A stretch of 64,000 nucleotides of DNA from Wurfbainia villosa (GCA_025175895.1 CM045997.1:101108479-101172478), one strand, 5' to 3'; counted from the stretch's first letter, positions 35,902 to 47,770 are shown. Program-made: numbers and translations. Notes: generated by a model from the letters alone, not told the origin.

Positions 35902-36796
35902 GTACTTGCAAATTATATGTTCTTACTACTATTTCTTTAATTTCATGGAACTAGCATAGGACATACCTTAGATATCATGCACCTATAGATTTAAGGAGCC
36001 AGTACATCTCACAACACATAGGACTAATGTGTTTGTGTACTTAGCCATGTAGATGGGCGTGAGATGTTAGGACCTTACTCCTGGTTCCAGATGTAGAGCT
36101 AGTGCATCGCTATGAACCACGGAGTATAATCATACATACTAACCGACTCTGACCAGGACTGATTGATCTTCCATATCAATCAAGCCAAATATGAGTCGAA
36201 CATTTTATAGATGAACTTATTTTCAGTATATTATTTTCAAAATAATGTGGAACATGCTTGGACTTTAAAATTAAAACTTGTTTTTATTCCAGACACACTC
36301 TCACTCTTTTCGATATATGGCAAAAGGGGGAGAAAAAGGCCAAAGTTAAGGGATCAATATTTTTTAAGGCTTACTCAAACTTTAACACATTTAGTTAACT
36401 TGTTAACAGAAAATAATTTACTTAACTTTTAGTTAACTTGTTAACAAAAAGTAATTTACTTAACTTTAAGTTAACTTGTTAACAAAATGGAAGTAAAGGC
36501 CAAGGTTAAGAAATCAATTTTTTGATTTCTTAACTTAAAACTTATTTTAAACACTATGGCCAATATTAAGTAATTTCGGTTACTTAATTCTTTTTTAGTA
36601 GCAAATATCAAGGGGGAGAGTTAAAACTCTTTCTCAAGTACTCACCCTCGGTCAAGGAGGAGGTTTCCTCAAGGGGGAGCATTTGAAAAAGAGTTTTTAT
36701 ACTCCTACACATTCATGTATATCTCATACTCTTTTTGCTTAATTTATTTTTCTTAACTTTGTATGTGGGTTTGCCATAAATCAAAAAGGGGGAGAT
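35902..36796 (+). other. E6 3' non-coding region with multiple purine tracts
   Basis: About 900 bases after RNase H. It holds three imperfect tandem copies of a roughly 40-bp unit with AGTTAACTTGTTAACA at 36388-36484, and three GGGGGAG tracts at about 36612, 36674 and 36789. No env-like frame. Repeated purine tracts before the 3' LTR are a reported trait of Sireviruses. Confidence 0.75.
36787..36796 (+). other. E6 polypurine tract
   Basis: AGGGGGAGAT just before the LTR start TGTTGGTG. Confidence 0.85.
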
Positions 36797-37898
36797 TGTT
36801 GGTGCAGTAGGCACCTAAGTCGAACCTGAGTTTTGATTATAGCAAAAGATACAAAGTTAAGCTCATGTCATTATCTCACGAGCTGAATCGAGTGTGCAGT
36901 AAATTGCTATAGCTGGAGCTGAAGGCTAGCGACACCCGGAGGAAGCCGCGGTGGTCGGGCGACACTCGAGTGACTTCGTAGGGAGCCGAAGGAATCGAGT
37001 GGAAGGCCGGAAGCAAAAGCAACATGTAAGTATCGAGGTAAGCTCGTGTGTGAGAGCGTAAGTGAGGTCGTATCCTCGTAACGGGGATGATCTTAAGCAT
37101 AGATCCGACCAAAGACATCCTATAGATGGTCTAGGTCGAGATCGGACGGTCGACAACCGTCGAAATTATGTTTTTATTGAGCTAACTTTGACTTGCAGCA
37201 AGCATCAGTCGACTGTCGGAGGTCAGCACTCGACTGATGCTGCCATCAGTCGACTGATGATGACCATCAGTCGACTGATGGTCAAAGGATCAGCCTCGAG
37301 GAGTCAAGGTTTATCACCAAATTTCAAGGGGAGTGGTGCTCAATTGTGATTGGCTAGGGTTCCTCTCGAAAAGGGGCTCAAATGCTATAAAAGGAGGGTC
37401 AAACCTAGGGTTTCATCATCAATTCTAAGTGCTCAAAAGCCTCCGTAATGCTGCGACTCTCCAACAACTCTACGACAACGAAGTGCTACCAACAACCCTA
37501 GTTTAAGTCCTATCTTCGAGTTGTTGGTATAATCTTGTCTTGTCATTTCTTTTAATCTTGCAATTAGTTTGTTAATCGAGGCTTTCTATCGTTGCATTTT
37601 CATTTTAATAGAAGAGAGGGTTTGTCTCTCTATCTTGTGCTTCGAAAGTTTTTTTTGTAATCGTAAACTCCTACCTCCAATGAGGAGGAGTGTTTTAGTG
37701 AATTGCTCTCCGTACACGGTCTAGGACCGTTAGGGCTTTGGAGTAGTAGCCGAAGGCTACGAACAAAGTAAAAAACTATTTGTCTCTTTTAGTTTTTATT
37801 TACATTTCCGCTGCGTATATTTGTCTTGAAACGAATTCGAAAGAAAAAGTTTTTTTTCGCTATTCACCCCCCCTCTAGCGAACCGCATCGATCCAACA
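36797..37898 (+). repeat. E6 3' LTR (1102 bp)
   Basis: Pairs with 29398-30532. At 37206-37280 it has several copies of CAGTCGACTG or close forms where the 5' LTR has CGATCG forms. Otherwise about 18 scattered differences. TATA box at 37386-37393. Followed by TSD GTTTC. Confidence 0.93.
37386..37393 (+). promoter_or_regulatory. TATA box in E6 3' LTR
   Basis: TATAAAAG within GCTATAAAAGGAGGG, same place as in the 5' LTR. Confidence 0.7.
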
Positions 37899-38126
37899 GT
37901 TTCTTCGCTAATGGCCCTCCTTGCCACAATGATGATAAGTACCCTTTTGAGTTGGTTCTGCCTTCTTAGCCTTCTTCTTCCCCTTATGTTGTTCCTTTGA
38001 TTTCCTCTTAGAACCTTTCTTTGAGGAATCAACTAACAACACCGTCTTATCCTCATGCTTCAAAGAAGCCTCCATAGTCTTCAGCATGTTGCGGAGTTCA
38101 GGAATGGTGGATTCAATTTTGTTCAT
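37899..38126 (-). pseudogene. E5 gag C-terminal part, split by E6
   Basis: Reads TIPELRNMLKTMEASLKHED, a Lys-rich linker (SKKGSKRKSKEQHKGKKKAKK), and YHHCGKEGH, the first part of a zinc knuckle with its first Cys changed to Tyr. E6 inserted right after this point; the end of the knuckle and the link to protease continue at 29397 leftwards. The insertion alone would inactivate E5. Confidence 0.85.
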
Positions 38127-38647
38127 CTAGTAGTTCATCACAAATTGTGAGAAACTCTTGGAGAAACAATGTAGAATTATGTCAATACTTAATTCATGAT
38201 CCATCACAAACCTGAGTATAGCTAATCGCTCGATGTACCCATTCATCTTTAGCACAAATTGCACCACAGATGAACCTTCTTGCATCTTAAGGTGAAGAGG
38301 AGCTTGGAGACTTCGAACCTTTCGGATCTCGTTTGCTCATTAAATAACTCATGAAGATGAAAAACTATGGTATTAGCATCCATATGCTCATGTTTCTTCT
38401 GAAGCATGGGTACCATTGCAGCTAGCATGATGCAACTCGTCAATTCAAAATCAGTCACATGTTTCTGATAGGCCAACAATTGGTCCGGAGTTGCATCATC
38501 TTTAGGACAAGTGGGAAGAGGCTCTTCAAGGACATATGCAAGCTTTTCTGCCTTAAGAACAATTCTCAAGTTTCTAAGCCAGTCCAACAAGTTCGGCCCA
38601 GTCAACTTATTTGAATCCAAAATAGAGTGCAAGTTTAAAGACGTCAT
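38127..38647 (-). pseudogene. E5 gag N-terminal part
   Basis: Start at ATG 38647-38645 (MTSLNLHSILDSNKLTGPN), the copia gag opening, then WLRNLRIVLKAEKLAYVL, DANTIVFHLHELFNEQ and RFEVSKLLFTLRCKK. A frame break near 38260 separates it from the C-terminal part. Like the gag of E4 in layout. Confidence 0.82.
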
Positions 38648-39819
38648 GATCAAGCGATTAACCTAGAAATACAAATTGAGCATATATGAGAAAGATGATT
38701 TAAAATGCATCAATATACATTTATAAATCCCATTCATTTTTCGAATTCAAAAAACCCTCAAAATCAATTCGGGAGATCGTAGGTTTATCTCCAAATGGGC
38801 TGATATCCAACATAGATAAGAACAACCTTGGAGAGAGTCCAACAAGCCGTTCATAGACATGATGGTAGGTATCGAATATACCAATTACATATCACGTATA
38901 TATAACTATCACATTGTGTTATTGACTAATTGAATGTTCGCACAAACATTGGGTTGTTAACACATTGACAAGTATGCATCATATGCATAGCACCCAACTT
39001 CACCTCCCTTCACATCGACCTTGGAGAGAGTCTAACAAGCCGATGCTCCAAGTTAAAGCCAACACATTAATCAAGAAATAGTTTTAATATGGTTAGAGCG
39101 CATTCAATCATTTAGTCAGGCTTGGAGAGAGTCCAACAACCCAAACTAAAGATTGACTTTTGACTCTTACCATATTAGTATTAAACTACTTCAATGGTTT
39201 AAACATGTTTAGGTTCGAGCCGGGCTTGGAGAGAGTCCAATAACCCAAACAAGAAATGGAACTCTGGTTCTAACCATATTAATGGAAGGTATAGGCTTTA
39301 ATATTGTGTAAGGGTTTTATGGTCTCATCCTCCTTTCTATGCAAATAACTATTATCTACATGACATGGCACGCATGACATATATATGTGCAACTAATGCA
39401 TCTACATGTCACGACACGCATGACATAATGATATGCATCTAATGCAATTACATGACATATAATTATGACATGTTTAAGTAATTTCCAAATTATCATAATT
39501 AATTTTGGAAATAAAATATGTTTGTGATTTGATTTTTGAAATCAAATCTCATCGATTAAATTAGAAAATAAATTTTCAAATCTAATCACATATTTTATTT
39601 ATGGAAAATATTAATTAAGGAAATTTAAATTTAATTTAGGAAACAAATTTCCTAAATCTAATTTCCTAAAAACATCAGGAAATTTTTAATTTGAATTTCT
39701 TAACTAATTTAAATTTCTATAATTCTCCGAAACTTTCCAAAAATAGAAAATTTCCAAAAATACAATTATGACAAACATTCATCGCAAAATAATTTTACGA
39801 TTATGTCGGAACACAACAG
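38648..39819 (-). other. E5 5' leader with four repeated hairpins
   Basis: About 1.17 kb without a long frame. Four copies of CTTGGAGAGAGTCCAAC or a one-base variant lie at 38827-38848, 39020-39041, 39121-39142 and 39225-39246, each able to form a 5-bp stem TTGGA/TCCAA around GAGAG. The part at 39350-39480 repeats ACATGACA and ATGCAT forms; 39480-39760 is A/T-rich. Confidence 0.75.
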
Positions 39820-39832
39820 GGCTCTAATACCA
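39820..39832 (-). other. E5 primer-binding site (tRNA-iMet, one change)
   Basis: Minus strand TGGTATTAGAGCC, one base from the LTR end CCAACA. It has T where iMet sites have C, probably a C-to-T mutation after insertion. Confidence 0.8.
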
Positions 39833-39833
39833 C

Positions 39834-41917
39834 TGTTGGATTTCCGGGGCACCGACGTGGGCGTGTGTTTGAACATGTTTCGTAAACATGCACAGTGGAA
39901 GAAAATAAAAACGGTAATAAACAAATTTATTATAACACACACCACACGCATGCAGGATACAACAGTGTATACATAATCACATATTTAAATTTTGCAATAA
40001 AGAAAATTTATACTAGGTATATCTAACGAATTACGTGTAGCAGAAATGGCATTAACCTTAGCGGCCCTCGTAAGTTTTGCCACTATCCTAGTTCACGCCG
40101 AGTATCATCAGGATAGCTTCACTAAGCTACAAGCCCCGTCTTGATGAGAGATACTAGTCTCACGTCGAAGATGTTGTGATCCGAGAGACGATCGCTAAAC
40201 AAGTTGTACGAACTTATTTTCTCAGAAGTGTCGGCCAATCAAATCGGTCGACTATAGAAAGGTAGCCGACGGTGGTGCTGCGGGCCGACGGTGGTGCTGC
40301 GGGCCGACGGTGATGCTGCTGGCCGGTAGATGGGTTGTTGGCCGACAGTGGTGGCTGGACGGTGGCTAGAGGGGGAGGTGGCCAAGGCTTGGGCGACGGC
40401 AACCAAGGAGTTGGTGCACAAGAGAGGAAGAGAGGAAGAGAGAAAAATGGATAGGGTTTCACAAACTCTAACTCATCCATGAAATTTGTCTCAACCCTCT
40501 TACTTAATAGAGAGCGTGTTTCTTGACCATCAAGAAACCATCTCTCAACAGTTATTGGTTCACAACCAAAACCCATTAACCTGCTCCATTAATTTAAGTT
40601 AAAATAAACCAAACGGCGTTGGTCTATTTTAAGTTAAAATAAACCAAATCAATTTTGGTTCATTCGTTTAAAACAAACCAAACCCCTTTGGTTATTTTCC
40701 ACCATTGGATAAGAACCAAACCAATTTGGTTCATCCTTCATGTCTTCAAAAGACTCGGCCCATCCATTCTTCTGATGCAACTAAAATAATTTCATGCTCG
40801 CTCCTCATTTAGTCCAACCAATCCAAGTCTCTCTCAATCTGGTAATCTCATTCTCAAGTTCATTTTAAATCCTTCGGATAACACTCGTAGTGCGTGTGAC
40901 CAAATAGGTTCCCGATTTATGTTAGTCATCTATAATTAACCATTAATAATAGAATGATTATGAGTGGCACCTAGTAGTACATCATGATCCCCAATTAACT
41001 GGAAAATCAATGGTTTATCCTAGAACGACTTCTGAAACCTTTCAGCAGCTACAGTGAATCATGCCTCATTCCCTTCACTCATCTTATACCCACTTGGTTC
41101 AAGACATGGTCTATTGCGTCAGTCCCCACTAGGATAACTATGTCACACCTAGCCCAATTATTTTTTTCCTCATCTTGTGGATTCTAGTTACTGCACATGT
41201 ATCCAAGAGTACCATACTCTAAACATGTTATGCTTTGGACAAAGATTTAGTAACAATCCGACGAGAGGCCATAGAGTATACATCTCCTCGCAAGGAGTGG
41301 TGAATCCTCTTAAGACTATTCAAACACCTTCATCCACTTCAACTTATACCTAATCATCCCGGGTCCACATCTCCTCAGAGATGCTTGCTTAAGATGTCAA
41401 AGAATAAGTCTCCATGACCAAGATGACTTGAATACCGTAAGTCAAAGGAACATCACATTTAAATTGCAGTAAGGACTTCATTGACATATCTGTATATGCA
41501 GAGAACCATATGAAGTCTTACAGCTGGTCACTCCAATGAAATAGTTACCATAACTAGCATCCACGGTTAACTCCGGACATCCCAATGTCTCCAGCTAGTG
41601 AGAAACAACTGCTTGGATAAACCAAAGAGTACAACTCATGCTAGTCTCAACAGAATTAATGGTGTCTGAATGCATCAATTCATCGACTAGGGATAATTCC
41701 AATACATCACAATTACACATGTAGAGATACTCACTAGTTGTGATCCAATCACAAATTCTATTATGCAGTGAATCGTATTATGGACATTTAGTAAATAATT
41801 TTAAGATCCAATCAAATACATGAAATATGTATACTCAAATAGTGAATCTTCATTTATCAAATAAATGGTACAACCATAAGGCGATTGCCTTAGAACACCT
41901 CTCATATATAACTAACA
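39834..41917 (-). repeat. E5 5' LTR (2084 bp)
   Basis: Plus-strand termini TGTTGGATTT and AACTAACA. The last 800 bases match E12 (63149-64000) in inverted orientation. A 120-codon Pro/Ser-rich frame (40214-40576, minus) spans repeated CCGACGGTGGTGCTGCGG motifs and is not a gene. Right flank 41918-41922 is TATGA, inside E7 integrase; the partner TSD is outside the window. Confidence 0.85.
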
Positions 41918-42089
41918 TATGAATCTTATCTTCTAGGCATGATGACCAAGACTCAATTTAGTGGACATGGCGAAAGAGAGGCAGACTTGTTAGGACTCAT
42001 ACATACTAATGTATGTGGCCCTTTCAATATCGTTGCTAGAGGAGGCTATCAGTACTTCATAACTTTTATTGATGATGTCAGTAGATACG
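41918..42089 (+). pseudogene. E7 integrase, first fragment
   Basis: Reads YESYLLGMMTKTQFSGHGER, then LLGLIHTNVCGPFN (catalytic Asp of HTD replaced by Asn) and FITFIDDVSRY, and stops where the E8 LTR begins. Corresponds to residues 275-330 of the E4 integrase frame. The Cys of the final zinc-binding pair is Tyr. Confidence 0.85.
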
Positions 42090-44158
42090 TGATAACTACC
42101 TTTTTATCGTAATATTTTGGTCCTTAATATCAATATTTTTATCCTCTCAAGTGATTTATTATTGATTATTAACATGTTTTATGAGTTTGGATTCATTTTG
42201 AACCTTATTGTAAATTCTCCTGAATTTTGGACTTATATGCAAATTTTATCTTTATTTGTAGGAAATCGAGAAGAGCCAATGGACTAGACTGAAGCTAGAT
42301 CAAATATGGCTTCATCTAGGATCACAATGGGCATCTCAAGCTAATTTAATCTAAGCCCTTCATCAAGATCGAAGGCAATTCAATCAAGAGATCAGATCTG
42401 GACAATATGGATCGTCCGATGAGAGCGGTTGATTCTGAACCATCTATCGAGATCTGGAGAGATCTAGTCCATACATTTAGATCTGGACATCTGAGCCCTT
42501 CATCAAGATTCGACCAATCATGATCGTCCATTCAGATTGATCAGATCCGTTCATTCAAAATCGGAGGAATCTGATCCGTTGGATGCACAACCTTCTTAAT
42601 CGATTAATCAAGGCATTTAACCCTAGCTTTAATGGGTGGCTGAGATTGAGGGGCATTTGATTGGATGACCATGGAAAATGCATCTTATAAATCAAGAATT
42701 TCCCAATCGTGCACCGCAGAAAATCATGACAGAAGCCTTCTTCGTCGCGCGAGAGTTGACGGCGACCTTCTTCTTCAACGCGCGAGTGACAACAACAACT
42801 TCGGCAACTCACTTCTGGTGACCTTCCTTCCATCCGGCCGACAACAATCTCCTTCCATTCATCGGCTGACGAGATGTTGGGATTCGGATAGCTCGTCGGT
42901 AGCAAGGAGAGACAGAGATTTCGACAAATTCACCTCTTCACCGGTTCCCACTTCCTTCCCACGGCGCTGATTGGGCCGCTCCGTCTCCAAAACCACCCAC
43001 AGGCTATGTCGATTGGGCAGCTCCGCTTTCCACCACCAGTGAAAGAGGTCTTACGCCACTGTACTAGTCCGTAGCTTCTCGTGGCACCGATTGGGTCGCT
43101 TCACCTTCAGTTCCACCCACAGGCTACGCCGATAGGGCAACTCCACCATCCATCTGTCGAAGTAGTAGGATCGCATCCCTCAACCTTCATCTCCTTCCCG
43201 CTGTGCTGATTGGGTAGCTCCGCCATCCATTCCATCATCGAAGGCAGCTATTCGGGTCATCGCTGATGCCGAAGAGGGAGGCCCCTTCTTCGGGTGTTGA
43301 GGAGTCGTTTATTATCTTTGGAGTTAATCCATTTAATTGGACAATTTGTTTACGTTGTATTTAGATTAGTTTATTGAACTTTTATCGTCCCCTAATTATT
43401 ATTGTTATAGTTTAGTTTGTAATTAGTTTGTAGATTGACTTGTAGTTTAGTTTGTAGTTAGTTTGTAGTTTGACTTGAAGTTTAATTTGTAGTTAGTTTG
43501 TAGTTTAATTTGTAGTTCGTTTGTAGCTTGTCTTGTAGTTTACATTGTAGTTAATTCATAGTTTGTCTTAGAGTTTAATTAGTAGTTTCATTTGGATGTT
43601 TATCTTGTTGTTTACTTTATTGCTTTACTTTGATGTTTAATTTGATTGTTTATCCTGCGTTTAATTAGGAGTTTAGCTATAGTTTATTTTGTCGTTCTTG
43701 AATTATTTGTGCTAGTTGCAACTTTGCTTAGTTGTTCATTAGGTTAATTGTTCTGTGGCTTAATTTCATTGTAATCATAGTTTAATTTCATGCTTTTCTT
43801 ACACTCATATTATTCTACATTTAAATTATTATTTAAATTTCTGCACTGCCTTTATGTTTTTGAATGCTCTTCTTTGAATGCTTAGTTTGTATCTTCTTTA
43901 ATTTCATTACCATCATAATTTAGTTAGATTAAGGTTTTAATTACTTGCATTGTTTTTCATTCAGTAGGATTAGTCTTTTAAATTCCAAACCCCATTTATA
44001 ATAGAAAACACAAAGCAATAATTAATAATTCTAAGACTACTATTCTACCGATTACACTCATTGGGAAACGATCCGAGCCATTCACTATGCTAAATTAGTG
44101 TAGAGAGGGTTTGATAATTAATTTGGAATGGTACCATGACACAAATATCGTACAATCA
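42090..44158 (+). repeat. E8 5' LTR (2069 bp)
   Basis: From TGATAACTACC to ACAATCA. The part from 42530 on is repeated at 46317-49531. It includes a T/G-rich repetitive tract TTTGTAGTTTAG and variants at 43405-43560. Small frames at 42346-42970 are not conserved between the two copies. Confidence 0.8.
43405..43560 (+). repeat. TTTGTAGTT-type repeats in E8 5' LTR
   Basis: About ten imperfect units such as TAGTTTAGTTTGTAG and TTGACTTGTAG. The matching stretch in the 3' LTR (48745-48905) has a different number and order of units. Confidence 0.7.
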
Positions 44159-44163
44159 AATTT

Positions 44164-44181
44164 TGGCGCTATTGTTAGGGA
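44164..44181 (+). other. E8 primer-binding site (tRNA-Asp-like)
   Basis: TGGCGCTATTGTTAGGGA. Athila/Tat elements usually have TGGCGCCGTTGCCGGGGA; the differences are C-to-T or G-to-A type, in line with methylation-driven decay. Confidence 0.65.
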
Positions 44182-44389
44182 GTGTAATGGTGCTTAGTAG
44201 ACTTAGGATTGTTTATCCATTTTTCTAAAAAAATCCAAAATTTTTGTTTAGGGCTTCATTCTTTCATTTTCTATATATCCATGTATTTTGTCATGTCTAC
44301 TTCCTGTGTCTTTTGATTTGTTTGTTGGTGTTTCAGCAAAGACCAGGAATTATCTTTTCTGAGAAAAATGGATTTGTATTATCTGCAGT

Positions 44390-45103
44390 ATGGATACTAC
44401 AGTGGATCAAATTGCAACATCCATCAGCCAGGTGCAAGCACAAGAGTTCATTCAACCTCCGTCAGAGACCATTCCTTTGGAAATCGACGCACTTAGGGAG
44501 ATGGATTGTGGAGTGGGTTATAGGCATATCTATGATTCAGCTACTCCACAGGACTCCTATGAACCATTGTGCTATGATGTGAATTCAGACACTGATGGAT
44601 GTGAATTCATTGATGAATTTGTTGTTGTGTCGGATGTTGAGGATGATGACATGGGAGTGGTGGATAGCTGGACACCCTCAGACTGGACACTCCCACCTGA
44701 GATCGAGTCTCCAAGAATGTTGCTGATGAAGGCCCAGACAGATAATGCTAGATTCCAACCCCCAAGCTGGAAACTCCTGCTATATCTCCTACGACCTTCA
44801 GAGATTATATATGACGAGGTGATGATCATTTCAGAAGGAGCAGCATGGAACTGCCCTGATCACATCAGGAAAGAACTCACCTCCATTCAATCCATCCCAC
44901 TCCCAACCTGGATATTCTTACTGAACCACCTCCAACCGCCAAGACCTAAGGGGAGTTTTCACCATCTCATTTTCTTTTCTGTTCATTGTATATACATTTC
45001 TTTTACTTATTATGTTTCGTTTGTTGAGTTTTTGTTTTGTCGGTGTTTTGAAATAAATTTCCTATGCATTTCTTTATATCATCTTAGAAGTCATGAAATT
45101 TAG
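44390..45103 (+). CDS. Unrecognised 237-codon open frame in E8
   Basis: Starts MDTTVDQIATSISQVQAQEF. The first 110 residues are acidic (several D/E runs, for example VVSDVEDDDMGVVD) with Trp-Thr-Pro-Ser-Asp-Trp near residue 93. The last 60 residues are Phe-, Tyr- and Ile-rich and come from a T-rich stretch that looks like untranslated sequence. I recognise no gag, pol or transposase domain. It may be an element-encoded protein or a fortuitous frame; the acidic part is the more credible half. Confidence 0.35.
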   Translation: MDTTVDQIATSISQVQAQEFIQPPSETIPLEIDALREMDCGVGYRHIYDSATPQDSYEPLCYDVNSDTDGCEFIDEFVVVSDVEDDDMGVVDSWTPSDWTLPPEIESPRMLLMKAQTDNARFQPPSWKLLLYLLRPSEIIYDEVMIISEGAAWNCPDHIRKELTSIQSIPLPTWIFLLNHLQPPRPKGSFHHLIFFSVHCIYISFTYYVSFVEFLFCRCFEINFLCISLYHLRSHEI

Positions 45104-46316
45104 TTAAATTTGATTGTCGAGTTTGGGGATTTGTTGTCATGAATGGATTATTTGATTGCATATGGTTACTACTGGGTGATGGATTATGTGTTGATAGATT
45201 TAGATGATTTTTTTTCATTCCTAGTGAGGATTGTGCCTGTTTCTATTGCTTGTATGTGGGGCACTTGTGGTTATTGTAACTCTAGAACTTTCTTTGATTT
45301 TTTTGAGACCACACAACCATAGGTTTGCATGATTATTATGAAGGCATTCTCAAATATTTCCCTTTACTTCTTTTATCGCCACATGCTTACTAAATAATAT
45401 TTTAGTTGTTCATCATGTCATTTTTCTTTCCTTCCATTACTTTCTTCTTTGTTACTCTTCTGAATGTGGAAAATTGGATGTTCCATGATGAGTATTTTGT
45501 CCGGGATGGACAAAAGTTTAAGTATGGGGGAGAGAGTAGCTCAAGAGAATTCAGTGTAAGCATAGGCAAGTCGTGCCTGATCAACACAGACAAGCTATGT
45601 TTTTATTTTTTATAGATGAGCTTGATGTTTTTTTTTAGAGCATAGGGAAGTGCACTGCATGTCAAAAAAAAATTGAAAAAAAAAACATTTGGCCAAAACA
45701 ATAAAGGCAATAATAAAAAAAAAATCTTTGGCATGTTGTGCAGTTTTTATGTGTGTGATAGCATTTTTGTGATAGACATCCCTTATTGCCACTATTGAGA
45801 GATTTATTATATATCATATATGGATTTGTATTGTGGAAGTGATAGGGGTTGTTTACATATTTAGTGAATTGTGAAAAGCTAGCTTGGATGAAAATTTTTG
45901 GGGCATTGCTTTCTTGTACTCATCAATGTAGCATTTCAGTATTTCTATATCTTCTTGCATTTCTTTAGTTATTTCATTTCCTACCTTTATTTCCTTACAC
46001 ACATACCATTATTTGCTTTTATTCATGTTTCCCTTACATACCTAATAAGCCTTCAATGATTGTGCATTCTTATGTGTATATAATGGTGAAGGTAGAAGAG
46101 AAGCAAGCATATGGTAGTGCATAAATCATGAGTAGCTTGAGTGAACTCCATTATTATATGCTTATGAGAGCGAGAGAAACAACCACTTACCTTGTGAGGC
46201 TTAATCATTAATAGTCTATTCAGGATGGATTGAAGTTGTCATGTTTGTTAACCTGTGTAAGATTTGAGTCCATGATTGTTTGAGTCTTTGAGATTTGACA
46301 ATCCTAGGTAACTTTT
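45104..46316 (+). other. E8 interior, non-coding
   Basis: T-rich, no long frame. A GTATGGGGGAGAGAGTAG purine tract lies at 45522-45539, similar to tracts before the 3' part of Athila-like elements. Ends at about 46316, where LTR homology resumes in mid-LTR. Confidence 0.6.
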
Positions 46317-46759
46317 ATTCAGATTGATCAGATCCGTTCATTCAAAATCAGAGGAATCTGAGTCGTTGAATGCACAACCTTCTTAATCAATTAATCAAGG
46401 CATTTAACCCTAGCTTTAATGGACGGCTGAGATTGAGGGGGCATTTGATCGGACGGCCATGGAAAATGCATCTTATAAATCAAGAATTTCCAAATCGCGC
46501 ACCGTAGAAAATCACGACAGAAGCCTTCTTCCTCATGTGAGAGCCAACGACGACCTTCTTCTTCATCGCACGAATGGCAGCCTCCTGCCACGAGCGGCGG
46601 CAACAGCTTTTGAAGCTCACTTCCAGCGACCTTCCTTCCATTCAGTCGGCCGCAATCTCCTTCCATTCATCAGCAGACGAGATGCTGGGATTTGGACAAC
46701 TCGTTGGCAGCAAGAAGAGATAGAGATTCTAACAAATTCACCTCTTCACCGATTCCCAC
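46317..46759 (+). repeat. E8 3' LTR, first part (5' truncated)
   Basis: Matches 42530 onward in the 5' LTR, so about 440 bases are missing. It breaks at CCCAC (46755-46759), the TSD of E9. Confidence 0.82.
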
Positions 46760-46914
46760 TATTGGTGCAATCGGCCCAGGTTATGATTGACCAGACTCAA
46801 GTTGGACTCGAGTAGTATTTTGATGCTTGACATTGATGTTTATCAAAAGAGTTGACCGTTGTTTGACAATGGGTTGACTAGATGGTTGACTTGGGGTTGA
46901 CCATATGATGGAGA

Positions 46915-47200
46915 ACTCCAAGTGGGACACTTGGCAATGGAATGTCCAAGTCTTGTGTACTTGGCATGGAAAGTCCAAGCATGGGTCTTGGCAAGGGAAA
47001 GTCCAAGCTTGAGTCTTGGCAATTGGAAAGTCCAACATGGGTTGACAAGGAAAATTCAAGTCAGGGGTACTTGGCAATTGGGAAGTCCAAGGATTGATAT
47101 TGGTGGCGTAAAGTCTAAGCGAGAGTCTTGGCAACATAAGTCCAATAGTTTAGCAGCATAAAGTCCAAGCGTGTATCTTGGCAGCGTAAGCCCAAATGTG
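46915..47200 (+). repeat. TCCAAG tandem array in E9
   Basis: About nine imperfect units of 25-35 bp with CTTGGCAATGGAAAGTCCAAG-like form (this unit is one base longer than a 20-base core CTTGGCAATGGAAAGTCCAA). Each unit has CTTGG and CCAAG at its ends and could fold. The E11 LTR holds the same kind of array in inverse orientation. Confidence 0.7.
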
Positions 47201-47399
47201 CCTTAGCGATATAGATCAGCTTAGCATGACAATAGCCGATAAAAGCACCTGAAGGCTAGCATATGGATGAACAAGTCATGGATGATTTGGAGAGATCCGA
47301 TAGGCGTGAGGCTGATGGAGGTGGCTAGAAGGCTTAGATCTAGGCTAAGGGTGGTCTAGCAAGTATAAGGACATCATACTTAGGGTTAAACCTCATGAT

Positions 47400-47770
47400 T
47401 GAGGTTTGTCAGTCGATTAGGGTTTGAACCAGTCGACTGGTCAAGTATTTTGACACTTGGTAGCTGAGTCGACTTGTAGCAGTCGACTGGGATTATGACC
47501 AGTCGACTAATGTGAGTCGACTGGTGTTCGACTACGACTAAATGGCCTTGGCAGTCGGCTGCCATGTATGGGCAGTCGACTGGCCTTCAACACTCGACTG
47601 ATGGTTGCAGACATCGGGACAGAAAGCTCGGTAGCCGAATGGTAAGTCGTCTACGGACTTGGCAGTCGACTGATGGGTATTGACAGTCGACTGCCAGTGT
47701 ATTCGTTTGCTTGAATGCTGATGTGGATTAAGTCCGTTGTGATACAACGACAATGTTGGCAGTTGACTGG
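47400..47770 (+). repeat. AGTCGACT palindrome cluster in E9
   Basis: Around a dozen copies of CAGTCGACTG or near forms, spaced 15-40 bases. Similar clusters occur in the E6 3' LTR and the E11 LTR. Confidence 0.8.

Larger units (their letters stand above)
29398..37898 (+). mobile_element. E6: complete Sirevirus-like copia
   Basis: LTRs at 29398-30532 and 36797-37898, TSD GTTTC (29393-29397 and 37899-37903), iMet primer site, gag with one zinc knuckle, protease, integrase, RT, RNase H, a long 3' non-coding part with several GGGGGAG purine tracts, and a final polypurine tract. RNase H with the QLLWMKHTLRDF and HSRTKHIEVKHHF blocks, plus multiple purine tracts, fits Sireviruses. At least five frame breaks make it non-functional. 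LTR point differences number about 18 outside one variable block. Confidence 0.93.
28040..41917 (-). mobile_element. E5: Ty1/copia interrupted by E6 and truncated by E3
   Basis: Minus-strand order from the right: 5' LTR (39834-41917), primer site, leader with four hairpins, gag, E6 insertion (29398-37898), protease, integrase, then a break at 28040 against the E3 LTR end. RT, RNase H and 3' LTR are missing and should lie left of the window. Related to E4 and E7 in gag and pol but with a different LTR. The plus-strand LTR E12 (63149-64000) is the same LTR family. Confidence 0.85.

Noticed and set aside
40214..40576. Pro/Ser-rich 120-codon frame, minus strand
   Set aside because: It is in the E5 LTR and arises from short direct repeats (CGACGGTGGTGCTGCGGGC).
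28040..41917. Endogenous pararetrovirus (RT-containing plant virus) as source of pol fragments
   Set aside because: All RT pieces have copia order (integrase before RT), LTRs, primer sites and polypurine tracts; no movement or coat protein motifs appear.
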